The notes beneath the pieces are model-generated. The model was given only the letters and a program-made list of their open reading frames with translations, did no database searches and had not been told where the DNA came from. The position numbers were made by a program, and so were the translations under genes. A DNA stretch of 64,000 nucleotides from Achromobacter deleyi (lineage in GTDB: Bacteria > Pseudomonadota > Gammaproteobacteria > Burkholderiales > Burkholderiaceae_B). The stretch lies in the NCBI RefSeq assembly GCF_016127315.1, contig NZ_CP065997.1, positions 5,208,001-5,272,000 on the forward strand. Direction: 5' to 3'. This document shows positions 28,417 to 37,084 of this stretch, in pieces; the first letter of the stretch is position 1; every line of letters starts with the position of its first letter.

Positions 28417-30831
28417 TCAGAACTCCGTCGCCACCGACAGCCACAGCGTGCGCGGCATGCCGCTGATCAGGTAGCCGGTCGGATTGGCCTCCCAATAGTG
28501 CTTGTCGAGCAGGTTGGTCACGGTCGCACGCAGCGTCACGTCCTTGCCCGCCACGCGGGTCTTGTAGCGGCCGCCGAAGTCGTAGCGCGTCCAAGCCGGC
28601 ACGCGCTGGCTGTTGTCGGCGCTGAGATAGGCCTGGCTGGTGTGGATGGCCCGGCCCATCAGGGTCAACCCCGGCGCGAACGGCGTATCCCATTCCAGCG
28701 TCAGGTTGGCCTGCAGCTCGGGCGCGCCGACGGCGTGGCGGCCGTCATTCAAGCCGCCCTGGGTTTTGCGCTGTTTCGCATCCAGCCAGGTGACGCCGCC
28801 CAGCAGGCGCACGCCGCGCGCCAGTTCGCCAAAGCCGTTCAGCTCGACGCCCTGGTTGCGCTGCTCGCCATTCAGGCTGTAGACCTTGGACACCGGATCG
28901 ACGATGCCGCCCGGCACGCGGATCTGGAACAGCGCCAGCGACGCGCCGAAGGCGCCGAAGTCGAGCTTGCTGCCGATCTCGTACTGCTTGGACTTGTAGG
29001 GCGCGAACACCTGGTCGGCGTTGGCGGCGTCGGCCGGCGGCGAGGCGCCGGCCGTCAGCGCCTCGATGTAGCTGGCGTACAGCGAGACCTGTTCCGTCGG
29101 CCGCACCACCAGCGCGGCCGAGGGCGTCGTAGCGCTCTGGTCGTAGCGGTTGGTGACGTCGCCGGCCGGCGAGTACGAACGCGTGTTGACGTTCTGGCGG
29201 CGCGCGCCCAGGGTCAGTTGCACCAGGCCGTCCTTGACCGACAGGGTATCGGCCACGGCCACGCTTTGCAGGATGCTCAGGCTGGTCCTGGTTTCCGGCG
29301 AGTAGGCGATCGGCGCGCCCGGATCGGCCAGGCGCGCGGGGTGATAGATGTTGGTGGCGTAGTCCGCGTAGCGCGTCTGGCCCTGCCAGGTGCGCGATTC
29401 CAGCCGGTTGCCGCTCAGCACCAGCTGGTGCGTGACGGGGCCGGTCTCGATGCGACCGCGGATGCCGATCTCGCCCGAAGTGGCCTCGGCCTTGCCTTTC
29501 TGGTGGGTCGAGGTGGACAGCGCGTCGCCGTTGTCGCCGACGATGGTGGCGCCCGGCGCCTCGCGCTTGTTGTAGTCGAAGCGGTTGGCCCCGAACGCGC
29601 CGAACAGCGAGACCCGGTCGCTCAGGTCGTACTCGGCGCGCACCAGCCCGGTCAGGCTCTGCGCGCTGGACGTGTCGAAGCGCTGCGCCAGGTTGATCTT
29701 GGGATCGGGCGCGCCCGGCACCTTGACGCCCGGAGCGACCGTGTAGCCGCGCGCGGCGGCGCGCATCCAGTCGTCCTGGTAGACGATGTCGGCCGACAGC
29801 CGCAGCCGGTCGCCGCGATAGTCCAGGCCCAGCGAGCCCGAACCGTTCTGCGTCGACTGGCCGTCGATGCGCGGCTGGCCGCCGCGGAACGCGCCATTCA
29901 CGCGCAGGCCGTACTGGTTCTGGTCGCCGAAGCGGCGCCCCAGGTCCAGGTGGCCGCCCCAGCGCGAGTCGGACGCGTATTCCGTGGTGAAGCGCGTCAG
30001 CGGCGCGTCGTCGGCGCGCTTGGTCACGATGTTGACGCTGCCGCCCACGCTGCCCCACGGCAGCATGCCGTTGAGGAAGGCGCCGGCGCCGCGTAGCACT
30101 TCGATGCGCTCCACCGGGTCGGGGTTGATGCGATAGGCCGGCACCAGGCCATACAGGCCGTTGAGCGCGATCTCGTCGTTGTCGACGCGAAAGCCGCGGA
30201 TGGTCAGCGCGTCATAGCGGTTGCCGCTGCCGATCGAGGCGCGCACCGACGAATCGCTGGTGGTCAGCACGTCGGCGATGCTGCCGGCCTGCTGGTCCTG
30301 GATGGTCTGGGCGGTGTAGCTGGCGATGCTGAAGGGCGTGTCCATGTAGTCGGTGTTGCCCAGCAGGCCGAGGTGCCCGCCGCGCGCCACCTGGCCGCCG
30401 GCGTAGGCCTCGGGCAGCTCGTAGACCGAACGGGCGGTGACGGTCACGGGCGCCAGCGCGGTGACGGGCGCGTCGACGGCGGGCGTCAGCACGTAGCCCT
30501 GGTTGGCGCGCTGCACGGCCTGCAGGCCGGTGCCGGCCAGCAATGCCTCGAACGCCTGCGCCGGGCGGTAGGCGCCCTTGAGGCCGGCGGTGGTCTTGCC
30601 CTGGACCTGGTCGGCCGTGAAGGTCAGCGCGATGCCGGCGGTGCTGGCCAGGCTGCGCAGGGCCGGCGCCAGCGGGCCGGCCGGAATGTCGTAGGACGCC
30701 GCCGCCTGCTGTGCCGGCCGGGAAGCCGTGGCGCCCGGCGCCGCGCCCTGGGCTGCCGCCGCGGCGCTGGCGCCCAGCATCAGCGTGGCGATGAATGCGC
30801 GGGTCAGCCCGCGCGGAGGGTTCGCTGCCAT
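28417..30831 (-). CDS. TonB-dependent siderophore receptor with STN domain
   Basis: 804 residues. Signal peptide; STN domain (YDIPAGPLAPALRSLASTAG, FEALLAGTGLQAV); TonB-box region APVTVTAR; plug with VERIEVLRGAGAFLNGMLP and GGSVNIVTKRA; barrel ending LSVATEF. The plug sequence (RNRYDALTIRGF-like, GLYGLVPAYR) is of the hydroxamate-type FhuE/FoxA-like group, but the ligand is uncertain. Transcribed after its fecR with a 117-bp gap that probably holds an ECF-dependent promoter. Confidence 0.9.
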   Translation of the reverse strand: MAANPPRGLTRAFIATLMLGASAAAAAQGAAPGATASRPAQQAAASYDIPAGPLAPALRSLASTAGIALTFTADQVQGKTTAGLKGAYRPAQAFEALLAGTGLQAVQRANQGYVLTPAVDAPVTALAPVTVTARSVYELPEAYAGGQVARGGHLGLLGNTDYMDTPFSIASYTAQTIQDQQAGSIADVLTTSDSSVRASIGSGNRYDALTIRGFRVDNDEIALNGLYGLVPAYRINPDPVERIEVLRGAGAFLNGMLPWGSVGGSVNIVTKRADDAPLTRFTTEYASDSRWGGHLDLGRRFGDQNQYGLRVNGAFRGGQPRIDGQSTQNGSGSLGLDYRGDRLRLSADIVYQDDWMRAAARGYTVAPGVKVPGAPDPKINLAQRFDTSSAQSLTGLVRAEYDLSDRVSLFGAFGANRFDYNKREAPGATIVGDNGDALSTSTHQKGKAEATSGEIGIRGRIETGPVTHQLVLSGNRLESRTWQGQTRYADYATNIYHPARLADPGAPIAYSPETRTSLSILQSVAVADTLSVKDGLVQLTLGARRQNVNTRSYSPAGDVTNRYDQSATTPSAALVVRPTEQVSLYASYIEALTAGASPPADAANADQVFAPYKSKQYEIGSKLDFGAFGASLALFQIRVPGGIVDPVSKVYSLNGEQRNQGVELNGFGELARGVRLLGGVTWLDAKQRKTQGGLNDGRHAVGAPELQANLTLEWDTPFAPGLTLMGRAIHTSQAYLSADNSQRVPAWTRYDFGGRYKTRVAGKDVTLRATVTNLLDKHYWEANPTGYLISGMPRTLWLSVATEF

Positions 30832-30948
30832 GTGATCTCTCGAATGAAGTGCTGAAGGAATGAATTGACGTCAGCAGGTAGGAGCAGCGGGCAGCCGGAT
30901 CGGGCACGCGAAACGGGCGTCGAGATGAAACAGTGTGTATCTTGAAAC

Positions 30949-31956
30949 TCAGCCGGCCCTGGGAACCACCGTGACCCAGTAGCGCGTGACCTGGCGGATG
31001 GCCACCGGCAGCGAGTTCGGCAGCAGGGCCAGGATGTGGTCGGTATCGGCGATCGGGAACACGCCCGAAAAGCGCAGGTCCGCCACCGCCGGATCGCAGC
31101 GCAGGATGCCGGGCCGAAAGCGCGACAGATTGGCGATGAAGTCGCCCAGGCGTTCGTCGTCGGCGATCAGTTGTCCGCGCGTCCAGGCCAGGGCCTGCGC
31201 CGGCAGCGGCTCGGCGCGGGACGGCGCCCATTGCGTCAGGTAGGCCGATTCGCCGGCCGCGACGCGCAGCGCGAGGTCGGGCTGGCGCAGGGGCCGCAGT
31301 TCGACCGCGCCTTCCTCGACGCCGACCATGGTCCGGTCCGGATCGAGCCGCACGCTGAAGCGGGTGCCCAGCGGCCGCACCGAGCCCTGCGGCGTCCGGA
31401 CGCTGAAAGGGCGCGGGTCGCCATGCGCGGTCGCCACGAAAATCTCGCCGGCGCGCAACGCGATGGCGCGTTGCGATGCGTCGAACTCGATATCCAGGGC
31501 GGTGCCGGTGCCCAGCAGCAGCCGGGAGCCGTCGTCCAGCGTGACCCAGCGCAATTCACCGGTGGCGGTGCGCAGGTCGGCGACCCAGGCGCGCCCGGTC
31601 GGCGTGCGGCTGGCCGCCAGGCCCGCCGCGCCGGCGCCGGCAGCCAGCCACAACGGCGCGAACACCAGTTTGCGGCGCGACGGCTTGCGCAGGCCGGCCA
31701 ACGCGCGCGCGGCCGGCGCCTGTTCCAGGGCCTGGAAGCGGCCGAGCACCGCCTCGACGTGCAGCCAGGCGCGCTCGTGGTCCGGATGCGCGGCGCGCCA
31801 TTGCCGCCAGCGCTCGCGTTGCGGGCCGTCCAGCTCGCCGGCCATCGCCTGGGTCAGCCAGGTGGCGGCCGCGGTGGCGACCGACTCGGGAATCGGCTCG
31901 CCCTGCGCGCGGGGGATCCGTCCGGGTGCGGCGGCGGAGGCGTCGTCAGCGGCCAT
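30949..31956 (-). CDS. FecR-type sigma regulator
   Basis: 335 residues. N-terminal cytoplasmic domain (WLTQAMAGELDGPQRERWRQ, WRAAHPDHERAWLHVEAVLG), one membrane helix near 100-120 ([20 protein letters not shown]), periplasmic FecR domain with WVTLDDGSRLLLGTGTALDI and a C-terminal STN-like fold. ATG 31956 taken; the frame continues upstream through the Fur box, which is not coding. Likely partner of the receptor 28417-30831 and of the sigma factor at 27835, though the sigma at 32037 starts only 80 bp away in the other direction. Confidence 0.87.
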   Translation of the reverse strand: MAADDASAAAPGRIPRAQGEPIPESVATAAATWLTQAMAGELDGPQRERWRQWRAAHPDHERAWLHVEAVLGRFQALEQAPAARALAGLRKPSRRKLVFAPLWLAAGAGAAGLAASRTPTGRAWVADLRTATGELRWVTLDDGSRLLLGTGTALDIEFDASQRAIALRAGEIFVATAHGDPRPFSVRTPQGSVRPLGTRFSVRLDPDRTMVGVEEGAVELRPLRQPDLALRVAAGESAYLTQWAPSRAEPLPAQALAWTRGQLIADDERLGDFIANLSRFRPGILRCDPAVADLRFSGVFPIADTDHILALLPNSLPVAIRQVTRYWVTVVPRAG

Positions 31957-31991
31957 GGTGGCGTCCTTGCATGGAATGCGGGTTTGTTTAT

Positions 31992-32010
31992 GAAAATGGA
32001 AACCATTATC
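31992..32010. promoter_or_regulatory. Fur box shared by divergent fecR and fecI
   Basis: GAAAATGGAAACCATTATC matches the 19-bp Fur consensus GATAATGATAATCATTATC at 15 positions. It lies in the 80 bp between the start codons of fecR (minus) and the third sigma gene (plus), so one site could repress both directions and tie two iron systems together. Confidence 0.7.
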
Positions 32011-32036
32011 ATGCCTGACTCTATCGATTGCGCGCC

Positions 32037-32540
32037 ATGTCATTGCGTTCGTCCCGCCCATCCGGCTTCCTGGCCTATTACGAAGAACTGCTCGCGGTCT
32101 GGACCCGGAAGCTGGGCTGCCGCGACGCCGCGCGCGACCTGGCCCACGACGCGCTGGTCAAATGCCTGGAAACGGACCCGGCGCAGGTGGCGCAGCCGCG
32201 CGCCTACCTGCACCAGGCCGCGCGCAACGCGGCCGTCGACCAGTTCCGCCGCGACGGCGGGCAGGAATGGGTGCCGCTTGATACCATTGCCGACCACGCC
32301 AGCCCGCTGGGCGACCCGATGGCCCAGGCGCGCACCGGCCAGCTGGGCCAGGCGCTGGAAGCGGCGCTGGCGGAACTGCCGCTCAAGTGCCGCCAGGTGT
32401 TCGTCTGGCAGCGGCTGGAAGGCCTGACGCAGGCCGAGATCGCCGAACGCATGGGATTGAGCAAGAACATGGTCGAGAAATACATGATTCGCACCGCGTT
32501 GCATCTGCGCGAGCGGCTGGGGGCTTATGCGCCCAACTGA
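32037..32540 (+). CDS. FecI-like ECF sigma factor
   Basis: 167 residues. Region 2 (LAYYEELLAVWTRKLGCRDA, ARDLAHDALVKCLE) and region 4 (ELPLKCRQVFVWQRLEGLTQ, AEIAERMGLSKNMVEKYMIR) are complete. Followed by its fecR with a 14-bp overlap and then a receptor, the standard order. ATG 32037 chosen over a TTG at 32028. Fur box 27-45 bp upstream. Confidence 0.88.
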   Translation: MSLRSSRPSGFLAYYEELLAVWTRKLGCRDAARDLAHDALVKCLETDPAQVAQPRAYLHQAARNAAVDQFRRDGGQEWVPLDTIADHASPLGDPMAQARTGQLGQALEAALAELPLKCRQVFVWQRLEGLTQAEIAERMGLSKNMVEKYMIRTALHLRERLGAYAPN

Positions 32541-33513
32541 CGCCGCATCGCCCGGGCAGGCCGGCCGCGAGGCCGGCGCCGATGCCATCCGCGCCGAGGC
32601 GGCGCGGTGGTTCGCGCGTGCCCATTCCGGCGAGTGGGACGCCGCGCAGGAACAGGCGCGCGCCGCCTGGCTGGCGGCCGATCCGCGTCACGCCTATGAG
32701 TACCGCCTGCTGGAATCGATCTGGCAGGCCGCGGACGCCGTCGCGCCCGAGCGCCTGCGCGCCCTGGCCGAAGCGCCGCGCCGCGCGGCCCATTCCGGAC
32801 GGCGAGCCGCGCTGGCCTTGAGCCTGGGCGCCGCGATCCTCGCCGTCGGCGGCTGGACGCTGTGGCCGCGCGGCGCGGGCTGGACCGAATACCAGACACA
32901 GGTTGGCGAACTGCGCAGCGTGGCGCTGCCCGATGGTTCCCGCGCCGAATTGAATAGCAACAGCCATATCCGCGTGCGCTTCGACGACGCCGAGCGGCGC
33001 GTGCTGCTGGTGGCGGGCGAGGCGCTGTTCTCGGTCGAGAAGAACGCCGGCCGCCCGTTCGTGGTGGACGCCGGCCTGGGCACCGCGACCGTGACCGGCA
33101 CGCGCTTCGACGTGCGCCGCGACGCGGAGCAGGTGCGGGTGCTGGTGGAGTCGGGCTCGGTCAAGGTGGCCGGCGCGCACGACGCGGCGGCCGTGCCGGT
33201 CACGGCCGGGCAGGGCGTGCGTATCGGCGCGGCGGGGCAGGCCGACCGGGCCGAGCCCGTCGACGTGGCCGCGACGCTGGCCTGGCGCGGCGGCCAGATC
33301 CGCTTCAGCAATACCGACCTGGCCAGCGCGGCGCGGGAAGTGTCGCGTTATCGCCAGCAGCCGATCGTGCTGGGGCCGGGCGTCGAGCATCTGACCGTGA
33401 CCAGCGTGTTCCAGACCCGCGACACCGACGCCTTCCTGACAGCCTTGCCGCACATCCTGCCGGTGCGGGTGCGCCAGCTGCCCGACGGCCGCAGCGAAAT
33501 CTCGGCGCGCTGA
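32527..33513 (+). CDS. FecR-type sigma regulator
   Basis: 328 residues. Cytoplasmic domain (AARWFARAHSGEWDAAQEQA, WLAADPRHAYEYRLLESIW), membrane helix about 95-113 (AALALSLGAAILAVGGWTLW), periplasmic FecR domain (GELRSVALPDGSRAELNSNS, VTGTRFDVRR) and a C-terminal STN-like segment. Start codon lies inside the sigma gene (14-bp overlap), so translation is coupled. Confidence 0.9.
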   Translation: MRPTDAASPGQAGREAGADAIRAEAARWFARAHSGEWDAAQEQARAAWLAADPRHAYEYRLLESIWQAADAVAPERLRALAEAPRRAAHSGRRAALALSLGAAILAVGGWTLWPRGAGWTEYQTQVGELRSVALPDGSRAELNSNSHIRVRFDDAERRVLLVAGEALFSVEKNAGRPFVVDAGLGTATVTGTRFDVRRDAEQVRVLVESGSVKVAGAHDAAAVPVTAGQGVRIGAAGQADRAEPVDVAATLAWRGGQIRFSNTDLASAAREVSRYRQQPIVLGPGVEHLTVTSVFQTRDTDAFLTALPHILPVRVRQLPDGRSEISAR

Positions 33514-33624
33514 CGCTGTTACAAAATAGTTGGCCCGGACATTCAGGTTTTTTCGCCGTATTGCGTCTTCTTCTTGATTCCGTGGGGCATGGGGCCTATC
33601 GAGAGCGGATCAGGAGCAGAAGCT

Positions 33625-36057
33625 GTGGTTCACAAGAAAATGGGACAAGGCGCGCCGGTGGGTGCGCGCCTGACGATGGCCGCGATGGCGGCATTGCTGG
33701 CGTTCGGCCCGGGGATGGCCAGCGCCCAGATGACGGCGCCCGTCGTCATCGACATGCCGGCGCAGTCGCTCGACCAGGCGCTCAAGCGGCTGGCCGAGAC
33801 GCATGGGCTGCAGATCTTCTATGCGCCCCAGACCGTGGCCGGCATGCAGGCGCCGGCGCTGTCCGGATCCATGACGCCGCAACAGGCGCTGGCCGCGCTG
33901 CTGCAGGGCAAGCCGCTGCGGTTGCGGCAGGAGGGCACGGCCACCATCATCGAACCCGAGGCCGCCGCCAGCGGCGCCACCGTGCTGGCGCCGATCGAGG
34001 TCAGCGCCTCGCGCACGGCCAGCAACCTGGTCAGCCCGGTGCAGCAGACCATCGTGCTGGAGCGCGACGCCTTGCAGGAACTGCGCACCGGCTCGGACAG
34101 CCTGGCCACCGTGCTGGCCAAGACCGTGCCGGGCATGGCCGATTCCAGCCGCACCATGACCGACTACGGCCAGACGCTGCGCGGACGCGGCGTGCTGGTG
34201 CTGGTGGACGGCATTCCGCTGAACACCAACCGTGATTCATCGCGCAACCTGGCCAACGTCGACCCGGCCACCATCGAGCGCGTCGAGGTGCTGCGCGGCA
34301 GCAGCTCGATCTACGGCGCCGGGGCCACCGGCGGCATCGTCTCGATCACCACGCGGCCGGCCGGCGGCGAACCGGTGGCCGAGACCACCGTGACCGCCGT
34401 CAGCCCCCTGAGCCGGCTGAGCGGCGACGGCCTGGGCGGGCAGCTGCAGCAGCATTTCGCCGGCAGCCAGGGCATGCTGGACTACGCGCTGGACCTGGGC
34501 GCGCGCCACAACGGCGCCTCGTACGACGCGCGCGGCCGCCGCATCGCGCCCGAGCCCAGCCAGGGCGACCTGTTCGATTCGAACATCTACAGCCTGGGCG
34601 GCAAGCTCGGGCTGCGGCTGGATGACAAGCAGCGCCTGCAGCTGTCGGCCAGCTACTACAACGCCGACCAGAACTCCAATTACACCTCCGATCCCTCGGT
34701 CGGCCGGCTGCCGCCCGGCACGGCGCGCGCGCTGCCGCTGAGCGGCCTGGACCTGGCGGACCAGAACCAGATCCGCAACACGCTGGTGAACCTGGAATAC
34801 CAGCACCTGGACCTGCTGGGCAGCAAGGTCACGGCGCAGATGTACTACCGCGACTACTACACGCGCTTCACGCCGTTCGACGCGCGCGCGGTGGTCACGC
34901 GCGGCGGCAACGTCGATCAGGTCATGCAGAACAGCAAGGTGTTCGGCAGCCGTCTCACCATCGACACGCCGCTGGGCGAGCAATCGAAGCTGCTGTGGGG
35001 CATGGACTTCAACCAGGAACGCAGCGACATGCCGATCGACGTGTTCGACGCGGCCGCCTACGACGCCAGCGGCGGCCGGGTGTTCCGCAAGACCGGCCGC
35101 CTGACCTACATGCCCGAGCTGACCTCGCGCAGCACCGGCATCTTCGGCCAGCTGGAACACCGCTTCAACGAGCAATGGTCGGTGCAGGGCGGGGCGCGCT
35201 ATGAGTACGCCACGGCGCGCTTCGGCGACTTCGTGCCGCTGTCGCAGTCGCGGGTGGCGGCGCCGGCCTCGGTGCAGGGCGGCTCGGTCAGCTACGACGC
35301 CTTCCTGTTCAACGCCGGCCTGACCTATGCGCCGATCCGCGGCCAGGAGCTGTACGCCAACTTCAGCCAGGGCTTCCAGCTGCCGGACATCGGCGTGCAG
35401 ATGCGCAACGCGCGGCCGGGCTTCGATATCGGCTCGTCGGACCTGCAGCCGGTCAAGACCAACAACTACGAGCTGGGCTGGCGCGGCGGGGTGGGTAACA
35501 CGACCGCGTCGCTGGCGCTGTTCTACACCACCTCCAAGCTGGGCGACGTGCAGAGCTTCAACAACGGCCTGATCCTGACCCGCACCGAAGAGCGCATCCA
35601 CGGCATCGAGGCGACGGTGGACTACCTGACCGACGACGAGAAGTGGGGCACGGGCGGCACGTTCACGTGGATGAAGGGGCGCGAACGGCCCGACAACGGC
35701 CCATGGCGCGACATGACCGGCTACCGCATCCCGCCGCTCAAGCTCACGGCGTACCTGCAGTACCGCCCGAACGAGCGCTGGAACAACCGCATCCAGGCCA
35801 ACTACTTCGGCGGCAAGGACTACCGGCTGGACGGCGTCGAAGGCTTTGGCCGTCGCGATGTCGGCAGCTACTTCACGGTGGACCTGATGAGCCGCTACCA
35901 GGTCACGCCGAAGGACACGCTGATCGTCGGGGTCGAGAACCTGTTCAACCGGGACTATTACCCGCTCTACAGCCAGCTGATGCGCACCAGCACCAATACC
36001 AGCCGCCTGCCGGCCCCGGGCACGGTGCTGACCCTGACGTACCAGCATCGCTGGTAG
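33625..36057 (+). CDS. TonB-dependent siderophore receptor with STN domain
   Basis: 810 residues. Signal peptide (RLTMAAMAALLAFGPGMASA), STN domain (VIDMPAQSLDQALKRLAETH, LAALLQGKPLRLRQ), TonB-box region APIEVSASR, plug (TIERVEVLRGSSSIYGAGAT, GGIVSITTRP) and a barrel ending LTYQHRW. The start is a GTG at 33625 preceded by AGGAG (33612-33616); the frame runs back to a TTG at 33574, but that lacks a ribosome site and precedes the signal peptide by 17 extra residues. Third gene of the sigma-fecR-receptor set. Confidence 0.9.
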   Translation: MVHKKMGQGAPVGARLTMAAMAALLAFGPGMASAQMTAPVVIDMPAQSLDQALKRLAETHGLQIFYAPQTVAGMQAPALSGSMTPQQALAALLQGKPLRLRQEGTATIIEPEAAASGATVLAPIEVSASRTASNLVSPVQQTIVLERDALQELRTGSDSLATVLAKTVPGMADSSRTMTDYGQTLRGRGVLVLVDGIPLNTNRDSSRNLANVDPATIERVEVLRGSSSIYGAGATGGIVSITTRPAGGEPVAETTVTAVSPLSRLSGDGLGGQLQQHFAGSQGMLDYALDLGARHNGASYDARGRRIAPEPSQGDLFDSNIYSLGGKLGLRLDDKQRLQLSASYYNADQNSNYTSDPSVGRLPPGTARALPLSGLDLADQNQIRNTLVNLEYQHLDLLGSKVTAQMYYRDYYTRFTPFDARAVVTRGGNVDQVMQNSKVFGSRLTIDTPLGEQSKLLWGMDFNQERSDMPIDVFDAAAYDASGGRVFRKTGRLTYMPELTSRSTGIFGQLEHRFNEQWSVQGGARYEYATARFGDFVPLSQSRVAAPASVQGGSVSYDAFLFNAGLTYAPIRGQELYANFSQGFQLPDIGVQMRNARPGFDIGSSDLQPVKTNNYELGWRGGVGNTTASLALFYTTSKLGDVQSFNNGLILTRTEERIHGIEATVDYLTDDEKWGTGGTFTWMKGRERPDNGPWRDMTGYRIPPLKLTAYLQYRPNERWNNRIQANYFGGKDYRLDGVEGFGRRDVGSYFTVDLMSRYQVTPKDTLIVGVENLFNRDYYPLYSQLMRTSTNTSRLPAPGTVLTLTYQHRW

Positions 36058-36066
36058 GCGTCGACG

Positions 36067-36094
36067 GCCCTGGCGCGGCGCTCAGCGCCAGGGC
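36067..36094. terminator. Hairpin between convergent receptor and LysR genes
   Basis: Perfect 10-bp stem GCCCTGGCGC/GCGCCAGGGC (36067-36076 with 36085-36094), loop of 8 that contains the LysR stop codon. Suits a bidirectional transcription end. Confidence 0.5.
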
Positions 36095-36954
36095 TGCCAG
36101 TCCACCTCCAGGTTCTCGCACAACCAGGCGCAAAAACCCGCGGCCAGCGCATGGTGGCTGTCGCGGTGCACCAGCCAGCGCCAGGTCGGGCCGCGCACGG
36201 TCTGCGGCGTCATCGGCGCGAGCAGTCCTTCCGCGCAGGCGCGCTGCGCCAGCAGCGCCGCCACCAGGCCGATGCCCAGCCCCTGGCTCGCGGCGTCCAG
36301 CAACTGCCCCGGATCCGAGAAGTTCAGGCCGCTGTCACGCTGGCCCACATCGGCGCCGCCCTGCATGCGCCAATAGCTCCAGTCCATCTCGCGCTCGCCA
36401 TGCAGCGTGGTGCGTTGCGCCGGATCGGTCGCCAGCAGGCGCGGATGGCAGGCGGCGAACAGCCGGTCCTCGCACAGCAAGCGGAAATCGCAATCGGCCT
36501 GCGGGCCGATATCGTCGCGCAGCGCGATATCGATGGTCTGCGTGGCCATGTCCGGCGCCGGGTCGCTGGTGTAGAGCCACAGGTCGACCTCGGGATGGCG
36601 CGCGTGGAACGTGTGCAGGCGCGGCACCAGCCAATGGCGCGCGAACGCCGGGCTGGTGTTGACGATCAGCTGGTTCGGCTTGCGGTACTGGTCCAGGCGG
36701 CGGATGCCCGTCGCCAGTTGCAGCAGCATCGCCTGGGTGGTGCCGAGCAGGTCGGCGCCGGCGTCGGTGAGCGTCACGCTGCGTCCCTGGCGCAGGAACA
36801 GCGGTTGTTCCAGGTAGGTTTCCAGGCTGCGGATCTGCTGGCTGATGGCCGACTGAGTCAGGTGCAGCTCGTCAGCAGCCTTGTGGAAACTGCCCAGGCG
36901 GGCGGCGGCCTCGAAGCCGCGCAACACGTTCAGCGGGGGCCATTGTTTGAGCAT
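36082..36954 (-). CDS. LysR-family regulator, GcvA-like
   Basis: 290 residues. HTH: LNVLRGFEAAARLGSFHKAA, DELHLTQSAISQQIRSLETY; the N-terminus and effector domain (LLGTTQAMLLQLATGIRRLD, SPAFARHWLVPRLHTFHARH) resemble the GcvA group. Divergent from the agmatine-deiminase-family gene 130 bp away, its likely target. Candidate operator TGAT-N11-ATCA sits 2 bp upstream of its ATG. Confidence 0.87.
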   Translation of the reverse strand: MLKQWPPLNVLRGFEAAARLGSFHKAADELHLTQSAISQQIRSLETYLEQPLFLRQGRSVTLTDAGADLLGTTQAMLLQLATGIRRLDQYRKPNQLIVNTSPAFARHWLVPRLHTFHARHPEVDLWLYTSDPAPDMATQTIDIALRDDIGPQADCDFRLLCEDRLFAACHPRLLATDPAQRTTLHGEREMDWSYWRMQGGADVGQRDSGLNFSDPGQLLDAASQGLGIGLVAALLAQRACAEGLLAPMTPQTVRGPTWRWLVHRDSHHALAAGFCAWLCENLEVDWQPWR

Positions 36955-36956
36955 AT

Positions 36957-36975
36957 TGATAAGTAAATCTAATCA
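36957..36975. promoter_or_regulatory. LysR box TGAT-N11-ATCA
   Basis: A clean inverted repeat with the T-N11-A core, located between the divergent lysR (start 36954) and the deiminase gene (start 37085). AT-rich sequence continues to 36995 and may hold the promoters. Confidence 0.5.
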
Positions 36976-37084
36976 GATGTCCGCTAAATATATCGCTTGT
37001 TGGCGGTGTCCGGCGCGCTCTACGATGCATTCATGGGTCGCAGGCCCGATTTTCCCCTCGTTTTCACACTGATTGGATTTGCTT

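Noticed and set aside
34237..36048. A 603-codon minus-strand frame opposite the third siderophore receptor
   Set aside because: Shadow of the receptor gene; composition is reversed barrel codons, no family match.
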